This document shows, piece by piece, positions 6,815 through 13,232 of a stretch of 13,485 bases of DNA. Positions within the stretch are counted from its first letter, which is position 1. Every line of letters starts with the position of its first letter. The position numbers and the translations under genes are program-made. This DNA comes from an uncultured Clostridia bacterium (GTDB lineage: Bacteria > Bacillota_A > Clostridia > Oscillospirales > Acutalibacteraceae), in NCBI GenBank assembly GCA_944380625.1, contig CALWIE010000056.1:1-13485 (forward strand), written 5' to 3'. The notes below the pieces were generated by a model. It searched no databases and was not told the origin of the DNA. It saw only the letters and a list, made by a program, of their open reading frames with translations.

Positions 6815-7042
6815 TTAGCGGGGCTGGGGCTTGGGAGAGCTCTCCTCCTGGGAGGGGACTGCGGACTCCAAGGCGGAGGCTGCCCGGCTCCCCTCGCTCT
6901 CCAGGCGGGAGCCCAGGTCCTCCGCCCCGCTCTCCAGGCGGGAAACTGTGCTGGACAGGTCCTCCTTGGCCTGCTCCATGCAGCCCGCGCACAGCAGGGC
7001 CAGGGACCCTGCCAAAGTCAAAGCCAAAAGCTTCTGTTTCAT
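6815..7042 (-). CDS. Small lipoprotein with 11-residue amphipathic repeats
   Basis: The 75-residue protein starts with a basic, hydrophobic signal (MKQK then about residues 5-20). It ends in a CAGC lipobox-like site, so C21 would carry the lipid and anchor it to the outer face of the membrane. The -3 residue is Cys rather than the usual Leu, a mild deviation. The mature part is almost all Ser, Glu, Leu, Ala and Arg. It holds three 11-residue units beginning at S34, S45 and S56 (SRLES, SRLES, SALES), which suit an amphipathic or hendecad coiled-coil helix. It ends in a Ser/Pro/Lys tail. I do not recognise a named family. It is a single-gene unit with its own terminator, and the promoter is divergent from the kinase gene. 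AGGAAAGGAA precedes the ATG. Confidence 0.8.
   Translation of the reverse strand: MKQKLLALTLAGSLALLCAGCMEQAKEDLSSTVSRLESGAEDLGSRLESEGSRAASALESAVPSQEESSPKPQPR
6845..6943 (-). repeat. 33-base tandem repeat inside the lipoprotein gene
   Basis: Three in-frame 33-base units encode the 11-residue repeats. Two units share an exact 15-base word (6896-6910 and 6929-6943, offset 33 bases). The third has diverged. This points to internal duplication rather than chance composition. Confidence 0.7.
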
Positions 7043-7094
7043 AGCAAGTTCCTTTCCTGTTTTTTCACCTCCTAGTCTGGGAGGATTGGGCCCG

Positions 7095-7124
7095 TTTATG
7101 CGGCGATTGCAAAAAATTTTTCAA
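7095..7124 (-). promoter_or_regulatory. Predicted promoter of the small lipoprotein gene
   Basis: On the minus strand, TTGAAA (7119-7124) and CATAAA (7095-7100) are 18 bases apart. The boxes match consensus at five and four of six positions. The element overlaps the plus-strand kinase promoter face to face, so the two cannot easily be occupied at once. Confidence 0.5.
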
Positions 7125-7135
7125 AATGATAGAAT
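7107..7135 (+). promoter_or_regulatory. Promoter of the 1-phosphofructokinase-family gene
   Basis: TTGCAA (7107-7112) and TAGAAT (7130-7135) are 17 bases apart, with TGA just before the -10 as an extended element. The spacer holds an A6T5 tract forming a near-palindrome from 7107 to 7124. Transcript start would be near 7142, giving a short leader with AAGGA about 12 bases from the ATG. Confidence 0.75.
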
Positions 7136-7168
7136 ACCTTAAGAATCTTGTAAGGACGTGACTTTACT

Positions 7169-8095
7169 ATGGTAGTGACCGTTACCTTGAACCCCGCCCT
7201 GGACTACCTGATCCCCCTGGATCAGGTGCGCCCCGGGTCCATCCACCGGTTTGCCCAAGGCTCCTTCGCCTCGGGGGGCAAGGGGGTGAACGTCTCCCTG
7301 CTGCTGACCTCCCTGGGGGTGGAAAACAGGGCCCTGGGCCTCTGCGCCGGTTTCTCCGGCCGGGAGATCTGCCGCCTGCTGGAGGAGCAGGGGGTGGACG
7401 CGGACTTTGTCTTGCTGGAGGAGGGGGCCTCCCGGATCAACGTGAAGCTCCGCTGCCCCGGCGGCCAGGAGACGGACTTTAACGGCCAGGGGCCCCAGAT
7501 CCCGCCCCGGGCGGTGGGAGCCCTGGCGGAAAAGCTCCGGGCCCTGGGCCGGGAGGACTTCCTGGTGCTGGCGGGGAGCCTGCCCCAGGGACTTCCCGAA
7601 ACCGCCTGGCCCCAGCTGTTGGAGGCCGCCCGGCGCCAGGGAGTCCGCCTGGTGGTGGACACCGCCGGGGAGCCCCTCTTGGCAGCTCTGCCCTACAGGC
7701 CCTTTTTGGTCAAGCCCAACCAAGAGGAGCTGGGCGCCCTCTTCGGGGTGGAGATCGCCTCCCCCGGGGAGGCCAAGGAGTACGGCCTTCAGCTCCAGCG
7801 CATGGGGGCCAGGAACGTGGTGGTCTCCCTGGGGGCGAAGGGCGCCCTGCTTCTGGAGGAGGGGGGGCGCAGCCTCTTCTGCCACGGGGTGCGGGGCCAG
7901 GCCGTCTCCACTGTGGGGGCGGGGGACTCCTTAGTGGCCGGGTTCCTCTACGGGTTGGGGCTCCACGGCACCCTGGAGGGCGGGCTGCGCTGGGGGGTTG
8001 CCGCCGGGGCCGCCACCGCCTTTCAAGAGGGCATCGCCGCCGGGGATCAGGTGAAAAAACTGTTCCCGGCTGTGGAAAACCCCCATCTGCTGTAA
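7169..8095 (+). CDS. fruK: 1-phosphofructokinase-family hexose kinase (PfkB/ribokinase fold)
   Basis: The 308-residue cytosolic kinase has the PfkB family layout. It opens with VTLNPALDY at the N terminus, then the GGKGVNVS substrate/first signature at 36-43. GSLPQGLP follows (about 137-143), then KPNQEEL (about 182-188). The second signature, STVGAGDSLVAGF, lies at about 247-259 with catalytic base D253. This subgroup phosphorylates fructose 1-phosphate to fructose 1,6-bisphosphate (FruK) or tagatose 6-phosphate (LacC). The N-terminal motif favours the FruK/LacC branch, but the two cannot be separated confidently. No fructose PTS or DeoR-type regulator adjoins it in this window, unlike classical fru operons. 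The start ATG follows AAGGA at a rather long spacing. An own promoter at 7107-7135 and no same-strand close neighbour suggest a single-gene unit. Confidence 0.88.
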   Translation: MVVTVTLNPALDYLIPLDQVRPGSIHRFAQGSFASGGKGVNVSLLLTSLGVENRALGLCAGFSGREICRLLEEQGVDADFVLLEEGASRINVKLRCPGGQETDFNGQGPQIPPRAVGALAEKLRALGREDFLVLAGSLPQGLPETAWPQLLEAARRQGVRLVVDTAGEPLLAALPYRPFLVKPNQEELGALFGVEIASPGEAKEYGLQLQRMGARNVVVSLGAKGALLLEEGGRSLFCHGVRGQAVSTVGAGDSLVAGFLYGLGLHGTLEGGLRWGVAAGAATAFQEGIAAGDQVKKLFPAVENPHLL

Positions 8096-8098
8096 AAA

Positions 8099-8115
8099 GG
8101 GGGCTTTCCGCCCCC
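8099..8115. terminator. Hairpin after fruK whose U-tract is on the minus strand
   Basis: GGGGGC (8099-8104) pairs with GCCCCC (8110-8115) around a five-base loop, four bases after the fruK stop. There is no T-run on the plus side. A run of five A (8094-8098) gives a U-tract only for minus-strand transcripts. It may act as a weak or bidirectional stop. Confidence 0.4.
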
Positions 8116-8145
8116 CACAGCGCCCTGGAAAGCCCTAGAATCCGG

Positions 8146-8175
8146 TTGACACCGGCCGGCGTTCCAAAGTAAAAT
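8146..8175 (+). promoter_or_regulatory. Promoter of the xpaC-telA-lemA-TPM operon
   Basis: A perfect -35 TTGACA (8146-8151) and TAAAAT (8170-8175) are 18 bases apart. The transcript would start near 8182, leaving a leader of about 65 bases that can form several short hairpins. One of these is GCCTTT/AAAGGC. Another pairs CTCCC (8226-8230) with GGGAG (8237-8241) of the ribosome binding site. Confidence 0.8.
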
Positions 8176-8248
8176 AAGAGCTGACGGCAGCCTTTTCAAA
8201 AAGGCGCCGCCCCCCGGGGAAAAGCTCCCGGGAAAGGGAGGAGACTGC

Positions 8249-9433
8249 ATGAAGAAAAACGGAAACGACCCCCTGCAGGAGGAGCTGCGCTCCTCCCAGG
8301 TGTACAAGCTCCTGACGGGCTCCGGCATGCCTGTGGCCGGGAAGATCGCCCAGGGGCTGAGCAAGGCCGCCCAGGGCCTGGACCAGGCGGTGGAGGGCCT
8401 GTTCTCCAACGGGAAGGCCGGGACAGGGAACCACCCCTACCAGGCCCCGCCCCAACAGAACGCCTACCGGGGGCCGTACCAAACCGGGCAGGCCCCGCCC
8501 AACCAAGGGGCCTCCCAAACCCAAAACGACGGCTACTACCACTACAGCTACCAAAAGGGCGCCGCCCGGCAGAAAGCCACCCAGCCCCAGAACAGGGCCC
8601 AGAAAGTGGCGGCGGCCCAGCGGGCCGCGGCGGCCAAGAACGCCGCCCAGCAGCAGGCGGCCGCCGCCAGGCAGCAGGCGCGGGGCCAGAAGGCCGCGCC
8701 CCAGCCCGCCCCCGGCCAGCCCCCTATGAAGCTGGTCCACACCGGCAGCCCGGCAAAGTTCTACATCACCGGGGGGGCGGCCGTGGCCTACGCCCTCCTC
8801 TTCCCCCTGTACGAGATCCACCACTTTGTGATCTTCGCAGTGGTGCTGGCCCTGGTGTTCCTCCTGTCGGGGGCGGTGTTCAAGGGCAAAAAGCGGTTTG
8901 TGCCCGTGGAGGCCGAAAAGCCCCAGGAGCCCCCCAAGGAGGAGAAAAAGCCCGAAAAGGAGAAAAAGTCCTCCACCGGCAATCCGGAGGTGGACAAGCT
9001 CATCGAGGAGGGCCGGGAGTACCTGAAAAAGCTCCGGGCCGCCGACGAGGCCATCCCCGACGAAGACCTCTCCCAGGACATCACCCGGATGGAGCGGGCC
9101 TCTGCGGACATCTTCCGCTACATCGGCGCCCACCCGGAAAAGGCCCCTCAGATCCGGAAATTCATGAACTACTACCTGCCCACCACCCTGAAGCTTTTAA
9201 ACAGCTACCAGCGGCTCTCCGCCCAGAGCGTCAAGGGGGAGAACATCTCCTCCACCCTGTTCAACATCGCGGGGATGATGCACACGGTGGCCGACGCCTT
9301 TGAAAAGCAGCTGGACGCCCTCTACGCCGAGGAGGCCATGGACATCTCCGCGGACATCACTGTGTTCGAGGCCATGCTCAAACAGGAGGGCTTCGTGGAC
9401 GAGGACAAGCAGCAGGAACAGGCAAAAAAATAA
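8249..9433 (+). CDS. xpaC: XpaC-family protein (5-bromo-4-chloroindolyl phosphate hydrolysis family), membrane anchored
   Basis: The 394-residue protein belongs by its C-terminal half (about 245-381) to the XpaC family. Marker stretches are RKFMNYYLPTTLKLLNSYQRL-like (about 303-323) and DISADITVFEAMLKQEG (about 365-381). The family name comes from a phenotype on a chromogenic phosphate; no catalytic site is established. Two adjacent membrane segments (about 171-187 and 190-210) put the C-terminal domain on the cytoplasmic side if the pair forms a hairpin. The N-terminal half is low complexity: Tyr/Gln/Pro-rich (about 57-102), then Ala/Gln-rich (about 103-155). A Lys/Glu-rich linker follows the membrane segments (about 222-241). 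GGGAGGAG precedes the ATG. It is the first gene of a four-gene operon and is followed by telA, the standard Firmicutes pairing (as in Bacillus xpaC-yaaN). Confidence 0.88.
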   Translation: MKKNGNDPLQEELRSSQVYKLLTGSGMPVAGKIAQGLSKAAQGLDQAVEGLFSNGKAGTGNHPYQAPPQQNAYRGPYQTGQAPPNQGASQTQNDGYYHYSYQKGAARQKATQPQNRAQKVAAAQRAAAAKNAAQQQAAAARQQARGQKAAPQPAPGQPPMKLVHTGSPAKFYITGGAAVAYALLFPLYEIHHFVIFAVVLALVFLLSGAVFKGKKRFVPVEAEKPQEPPKEEKKPEKEKKSSTGNPEVDKLIEEGREYLKKLRAADEAIPDEDLSQDITRMERASADIFRYIGAHPEKAPQIRKFMNYYLPTTLKLLNSYQRLSAQSVKGENISSTLFNIAGMMHTVADAFEKQLDALYAEEAMDISADITVFEAMLKQEGFVDEDKQQEQAKK

Positions 9434-9511
9434 GGGGCCGCGAAACGCCGCCCCCGCCCTTCCCGGCCGGCAGCCCCATACGGCCAGAAAATCCCCAAGG
9501 AGGTTAGAACC

Positions 9512-10687
9512 ATGCCCGATGAAATCAAATTGACCCTGGACGCCCCTGTGCCCGAGACCCCCTCCCTCACCTTAGAGGGGGTGGAGGCCCCCAGCCTGAC
9601 CCTTGCCCCGGAGGAGCCCGCCCCCGCCCAGAAAGAGGAGGAGGCCTCCCCCTTGGACGAGTCCGCCCTCTCCCCAGAGGAGAGAAAGGTGGTGGAGGAC
9701 TTCGCCCAGAAGATCGACATCACCAACTCCACCCTGGTGCTTCAGTACGGCTCCGCCGCCCAGAAGAAGATCGCCTCCTTCTCCGACACCACCCTGAACA
9801 ACGTGCGCACCAAGGACCTGGGGGAGGTGGGCAACCAGATCTCCCAGCTGGTGGTGGAGCTCAAGGGCTTCGACCTGGAAGAGGAGGAGAAAAAGGGCAT
9901 TTTCGGCTGGTTTAAGAGCACTGGCAACAAGTTCACCGCCATGAAGGCCAAGTACGACTCCGCCGAGCACAACGTGGACAAGATCGCCGGGGCCCTGGAG
10001 AGCCACCAGGTCCAGCTTTTAAAGGATATCGTCATGCTGGACAAGCTCTACGAGATGAACCTCTCCTACCACAAAGAGTTGTCCATGTACATCATCGCCG
10101 GGAAGAAGAAGCTCCAAGCGGAGCGGGAGACCACCCTGGTGCAGATGCAGCAGAAGGCAAAGCAGACCGGCCTCGCCGAGGACGCCCAGGCCGCCAACGA
10201 CTATGCCCAGCTGTGCGACAACTTTGAGAAGAAGCTCCACGACCTGGAGCTGACCCGCATGGTAAGCGTGCAGATGTCCCCCCAGATCCGCCTGGTGCAA
10301 AACAATGACAAGCTCATGGCGGACAAGATCCAGTCCACCCTGGTAAACACCATCCCCCTGTGGAAAAGCCAGATGGTGCTGGCCCTGGGCCTGGCCCACT
10401 CGGAACAGGCGGTGAAGGCCCAGCGGGAGGTTTCGGACATGACCAACGAGCTGCTGCGGAAAAACGCCGAGCGGCTGAAGATGAGCACCATCGAGACCGC
10501 CAAGGAGTCCGAGCGGGGCGTGGTGGACATGGAGACCCTGCGCCAGACCAACCAGTCCCTGATCCAGACTCTGGACGAGGTGGTGAAGATCCAGGACGAG
10601 GGCCGGGCAAAGCGCCGGGCCGCCGAAGCCGAAATCGGCCGGCTGGAAGGGGAGCTGAAGCAGAAGCTTCTGGACATCCACACCTGA
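9512..10687 (+). CDS. telA: TelA/YaaN-family toxic anion resistance protein
   Basis: The 391-residue, mostly helical cytosolic protein has the hallmark TelA core. DLELTRMVSVQMSPQIRLVQ (about 244-263) is followed by TLVNTIPLWKSQMVLALGL (about 276-294). MTNELLRKNAERLK (about 310-323) and AKESERGVVDMETL (about 330-343) complete it. The family is linked to tellurite and other toxic-anion or cell-wall-antibiotic tolerance, with no defined enzymatic activity. The N terminus (1-55) is acidic and Pro-rich with short SLTL repeats. Long helical segments at about 150-245 and 345-390 are likely coiled coils. It follows xpaC by 78 bases with a clean AAGGAGG site, in the same operon. Length is normal for the family and no truncation is visible. 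Confidence 0.96.
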   Translation: MPDEIKLTLDAPVPETPSLTLEGVEAPSLTLAPEEPAPAQKEEEASPLDESALSPEERKVVEDFAQKIDITNSTLVLQYGSAAQKKIASFSDTTLNNVRTKDLGEVGNQISQLVVELKGFDLEEEEKKGIFGWFKSTGNKFTAMKAKYDSAEHNVDKIAGALESHQVQLLKDIVMLDKLYEMNLSYHKELSMYIIAGKKKLQAERETTLVQMQQKAKQTGLAEDAQAANDYAQLCDNFEKKLHDLELTRMVSVQMSPQIRLVQNNDKLMADKIQSTLVNTIPLWKSQMVLALGLAHSEQAVKAQREVSDMTNELLRKNAERLKMSTIETAKESERGVVDMETLRQTNQSLIQTLDEVVKIQDEGRAKRRAAEAEIGRLEGELKQKLLDIHT

Positions 10688-10724
10688 GAGAGGGACCCTC
10701 AAAACACCAAGGGAGGCTTGCGGC

Positions 10725-11285
10725 ATGATGCAACGGAAAAATCTTATAGGCGCCTGCGTGATGGCAGGGGCCATCCTCCTGTCCATCCCCCTGGGGGCCC
10801 ACACCTCCCTGGGAAAACTGCGGGAAAAGGCCGCCGACTCCTACTATTACGACAGGACCGGCTACGCCATCTACGAGGGCCTCGGCGAGCGGGTGGCCAC
10901 CGCCCGGAACATGGCCACTGTGGCAGAGCGCTACACCGGGGAAAACCCGGAGCTTGTGGCCCTGATGGACGAGGTGGACTACGCCGCCGACCTGGTGGAG
11001 TACAGCGGCTACCAGGAATACGCCCAGGAGGCCCAGGCCAACCGGCAGCTGGGAGAGGCCGCCCAGGCCCTGTATGAGGGGCTCAAGGCGACCCAGCTCT
11101 CCCAGACAGACGAAAAGTACCCGGACCAGCTCATGGCCCAGCTGGAGTCAGAGCAGGATAAAATTTCCCGCTCCAGCTACAACGAGGACGCCCGGAACTT
11201 TAACGCCCGGCTGGAGAAGTTTCCCGCAAACCTGCTGCGCCACGTGGCGGGGGTGGAGCCCCTGGCCACCTTCGACTCTGCATGA
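10725..11285 (+). CDS. LemA-like membrane-anchored helical protein (divergent)
   Basis: The 186-residue protein has an N-terminal hydrophobic segment (about 7-24), either an uncleaved anchor or a signal, and then a helical, mostly charged region to the end. The C-terminal stretch SYNEDARNFNARLEKFPANLL (about 151-171) and the ending VEPLATFD match the LemA family's closing motif. That motif is YN.A...YN......P, ending in a short ...P...F segment. The early LemA segment (YN.LV..... and following) is poorly conserved here, so the assignment rests mainly on the C-terminal motif and on context. LemA genes commonly precede TPM-domain genes, as here. No enzymatic activity is known for LemA. GGGAGG lies 8 bases before the ATG. 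Its stop overlaps an ATG of the next gene, supporting co-translation. The gap after telA is 37 bases. Confidence 0.75.
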   Translation: MMQRKNLIGACVMAGAILLSIPLGAHTSLGKLREKAADSYYYDRTGYAIYEGLGERVATARNMATVAERYTGENPELVALMDEVDYAADLVEYSGYQEYAQEAQANRQLGEAAQALYEGLKATQLSQTDEKYPDQLMAQLESEQDKISRSSYNEDARNFNARLEKFPANLLRHVAGVEPLATFDSA

Positions 11286-11299
11286 AAGGAGGCGCCCCC

Positions 11300-12292
11300 A
11301 TGAAGGGAACCCCTGCAAAGGCCTTTTCCAAAAAGCTTCTGCCGGCGGCTTTGGCCCTGCTTCTGGCTTTGGCCTTGGCCCTGCCGGCCCTGGCCGCCTA
11401 CCCGGAGCGCCCGGAAAACCAGTATGTCCTGGACGAGGCGGGCGTCCTCTCCACGGCGACGGAGCAGACTATCGTCCAGGAAAACCAAGAGCTGTTCCAG
11501 GAGACCGGCGCCCAAATTGTGGTGGTGGCGGTGGACTTTTTGGACGGGGTGGAGATCGACGACTACGCCTACTCCCTGTTTAACCTCTGGGGCATCGGCA
11601 GCCAGGAGCGCAACAACGGCCTGCTGCTCCTTTTGGCTATTGGCGAGGACAACTACTATGCCCAGGCGGGCTACGGCGTGGAGGACTACTTCGACGGCTC
11701 CCGCCTTCAGGGGATGCTGGACGAATATTTGGAGCCGGACTTCGCCGCCCGGGACTACGACGCCGGGGTGCAGAAGTTTTTCCAAGCGGCCCTCTCTGAG
11801 ATGGAGGTCTATTACGCCTCCTATGCCGGCCAGTATGACCAACCGGCCTCCCCCAGCTATGAGGAGGACTACGCCTCCGCGCCCAGCTTCAGCCAGCGGG
11901 TGGCCTCTTTCTTCGGGAATCTCTTCGGCCGCCTGATCGCCGTGGTGGTGCTGGTGCTGGTGCTGCTGCTCTTCTTTGCCATCCTCCGGGGGATATTCGG
12001 AGGCGGCGGCCCCCGCTCCGGCGGCGGCGGTGGCGGCGGCTTCTGGTCCGGGCTGTTCCTGGGGAACCTGCTGGGGCGCTCCCGCCGGCACTACGGCTGG
12101 CGCTCGCCCCCTCCCCCGCCTCCTCCCGGGGGCTTTGGCCCCAGGCCCCGGCCTCCCCGAGGCGGCGGCTTCGGCGGGTTTGGAGGCTTTCGCGGCGGCG
12201 GCCGGAGCGGCTTTGGCGGCGGCGGTTTCCGGGGAGGCGGCGGCTTCCACGGAGGCGGCGGCAGCCGGGGCGGCGGCGCCGGCCGGCGCTGA
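11300..12292 (+). CDS. TPM-domain (YgcG-type) secreted/membrane protein with Gly-rich tail
   Basis: I chose the ATG at 11300 (330 residues) over the upstream in-frame ATG at 11282. A perfect AAAGGAGG (11285-11292) lies 7 bases before it, and it begins a clean signal peptide (about 1-33, cleavage near PALAA). The mature protein starts with a TPM domain, from YVLDEAGVLS at about 41. It continues through IVVVAVDFLDG and GLLLLLAIGEDNYYAQAGYGVEDYF to about 170. A membrane helix follows (about 208-230). The last roughly 90 residues are Gly/Arg/Pro/Phe-rich, with a polyproline run and many GGGFGG-like units, a known habit of YgcG-type proteins. TPM proteins bind divalent metals, and some show phosphatase activity or act in membrane-protein repair; the role here is unknown. 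The start lies immediately behind the LemA-like gene, so the pair is probably coupled. Confidence 0.88.
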   Translation: MKGTPAKAFSKKLLPAALALLLALALALPALAAYPERPENQYVLDEAGVLSTATEQTIVQENQELFQETGAQIVVVAVDFLDGVEIDDYAYSLFNLWGIGSQERNNGLLLLLAIGEDNYYAQAGYGVEDYFDGSRLQGMLDEYLEPDFAARDYDAGVQKFFQAALSEMEVYYASYAGQYDQPASPSYEEDYASAPSFSQRVASFFGNLFGRLIAVVVLVLVLLLFFAILRGIFGGGGPRSGGGGGGGFWSGLFLGNLLGRSRRHYGWRSPPPPPPPGGFGPRPRPPRGGGFGGFGGFRGGGRSGFGGGGFRGGGGFHGGGGSRGGGAGRR

Positions 12293-12322
12293 ATCTTGTA
12301 AGACTGGTTGGTATTGTAAAGA

Positions 12323-12348
12323 GGACGCCCTTTGCGGGGCGTCCTTTT
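12323..12348 (+). terminator. Rho-independent terminator of the xpaC-telA-lemA-TPM operon
   Basis: An 8-bp perfect stem (GGACGCCC 12323-12330 with GGGCGTCC 12337-12344) has a six-base loop and is followed by TTTT. It sits 30 bases past the TPM gene stop. A second perfect hairpin (GGGGGAAG 12365-12372 with CTTCCCCC 12377-12384) follows without a T-run. Confidence 0.85.
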
Positions 12349-12442
12349 CCAAAGCTTGCCCACAGGGGGAAGAGGTCTTCCCCCGGGCGGCGAAGGACAC
12401 AGCAAATGGGGGCCAATGCCCCTTTTCCGGAAAGGAGCCCAC

Positions 12443-13102
12443 ATGAAACGCTATTTTCTCTTCGACCTGGACGGGACCCTGGCCGACAACGGGGAGGGAA
12501 TTTTGAAATCCGCCCAATACGCCCTGGACTTTTTCGGCATCCACAACGAGCCCCAGGAGCGCCTGCGGGCTTTTGTGGGGCCGCCCCTGGACGAGTCCTT
12601 CCGGGAATTGTACGGCTTCTCCCAGGAGAAGGCCTGGGAGGCCGTGGCCAAATACCGGGAGCGCTACGCCGTGAAGGGCGTCTTTGAAAACCACCTCTAC
12701 CCCGGCGTCCGGGAGGGATTGGAGCGCCTGTCCCAGAGGGCGGTCCTGTGCCTTGCCACCTCCAAGCCCGAGGTTTTCGCCCGGCGCATCCTGGAGATGA
12801 ACGGCATCCTCCCCCTGTTCCAGGTGGTGGTGGGGGCCCAGCTGGACGGCTCCCGCACCCACAAGGCAGAGGTCATCGGGGCCGTGCTGGAACAGCTGGG
12901 GCATCCCCCCAAAGGGCAGGCAGTGATGGTCGGCGACAGGAAACACGACATTTTAGGGGCCAAAAAAGCGGGGGTGCAGTCCATCGCCGTGGAGTACGGC
13001 TTCGCCCCGCCGGGGGAGCTTGCCGCCGCCGGGGCGGACTGGATCGTCCCTACGGTGGCAGAGCTGGAAAAGCTGTGCCTGGCCCTCTGCCAGGAGGGCT
13101 GA
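12443..13102 (+). CDS. HAD-superfamily phosphatase, Gph/PpaX-like
   Basis: The 219-residue cytosolic phosphatase has motif I FDLDGTLADN (nucleophile D8, acid/base D10) and a helical cap (about 15-80). Motif II is ATSKP (T106, S107), motif III lysine K141, and motif IV VGDRKHDILGA (D165, D169). Length and motifs fit the phosphoglycolate phosphatase/pyrophosphatase PpaX group of HAD subfamily IA. Family members act on phosphoglycolate, pyrophosphate or other small phosphoesters, so the substrate is not fixed. The start at 12443 is favoured over longer upstream frames. AAAGGAG lies just before it, motif I comes seven residues in, and the longer frame would run back through the upstream terminator. 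No convincing promoter is visible in 12349-12442, so expression may come from read-through or a weak promoter. It is followed by its own terminator. Confidence 0.93.
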   Translation: MKRYFLFDLDGTLADNGEGILKSAQYALDFFGIHNEPQERLRAFVGPPLDESFRELYGFSQEKAWEAVAKYRERYAVKGVFENHLYPGVREGLERLSQRAVLCLATSKPEVFARRILEMNGILPLFQVVVGAQLDGSRTHKAEVIGAVLEQLGHPPKGQAVMVGDRKHDILGAKKAGVQSIAVEYGFAPPGELAAAGADWIVPTVAELEKLCLALCQEG

Positions 13103-13124
13103 ATCCCACCGAAAACCTTAGAGA

Positions 13125-13153
13125 GCCCGGGCTGCGGCCCGGGCCCTTTTTTT
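13125..13153 (+). terminator. Rho-independent terminator of the HAD phosphatase gene
   Basis: An 8-bp perfect GC stem (GCCCGGGC 13125-13132 with GCCCGGGC 13137-13144) has a TGCG loop and is followed by a run of seven T (13147-13153). It ends 12 bases before the next promoter's -35. Confidence 0.92.
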
Positions 13154-13164
13154 GCCGGAAAGGC

Positions 13165-13193
13165 TTGACACTCTTCCAATTTGATATTATAAT
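13165..13193 (+). promoter_or_regulatory. Perfect-consensus promoter of the SPFH gene
   Basis: TTGACA (13165-13170) and TATAAT (13188-13193) are exactly 17 bases apart, a full match to the housekeeping sigma-factor consensus. This is the strongest promoter in the window. The transcript would start near 13200, giving a leader of about 33 bases with AAGGAG before the ATG at 13233. Confidence 0.93.
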
Positions 13194-13232
13194 GCTATCA
13201 AAGTAAAACCATAGGGAAAAGGAGTGTAGAAT

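Noticed and set aside
7043..7072. Short leader peptide starting at a GTG after AGGAGG upstream of the lipoprotein gene
   Set aside because: The AGGAGG directly abuts the GTG with no spacing, and the nine-codon reading has no attenuation features.
8135..9133. Minus-strand frame of 332 codons opposite xpaC
   Set aside because: Its Leu/Gly-rich translation mimics a membrane protein but is the complement of the Gln/Ala-rich xpaC N terminus. It has no start site signals and overlaps the xpaC promoter.
11282..11299. Upstream ATG (11282) as the start of the TPM gene
   Set aside because: It has no Shine-Dalgarno site and lies in the last codons of the LemA-like gene. The ATG at 11300 has a perfect site seven bases upstream and starts a clean signal peptide.
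7143..12302. Twelve-base word GAATCTTGTAAG shared by the fruK leader and the end of the TPM gene
   Set aside because: Matches of this length are expected by chance in a window this size, and the contexts differ.
11177..12946. Minus-strand open frame of 589 codons across the TPM and HAD genes
   Set aside because: It is antisense to two well-supported genes and crosses their terminator. Its Ala/Pro/Gly-rich translation is what the GC-rich, Gly-coding strand gives in other frames.
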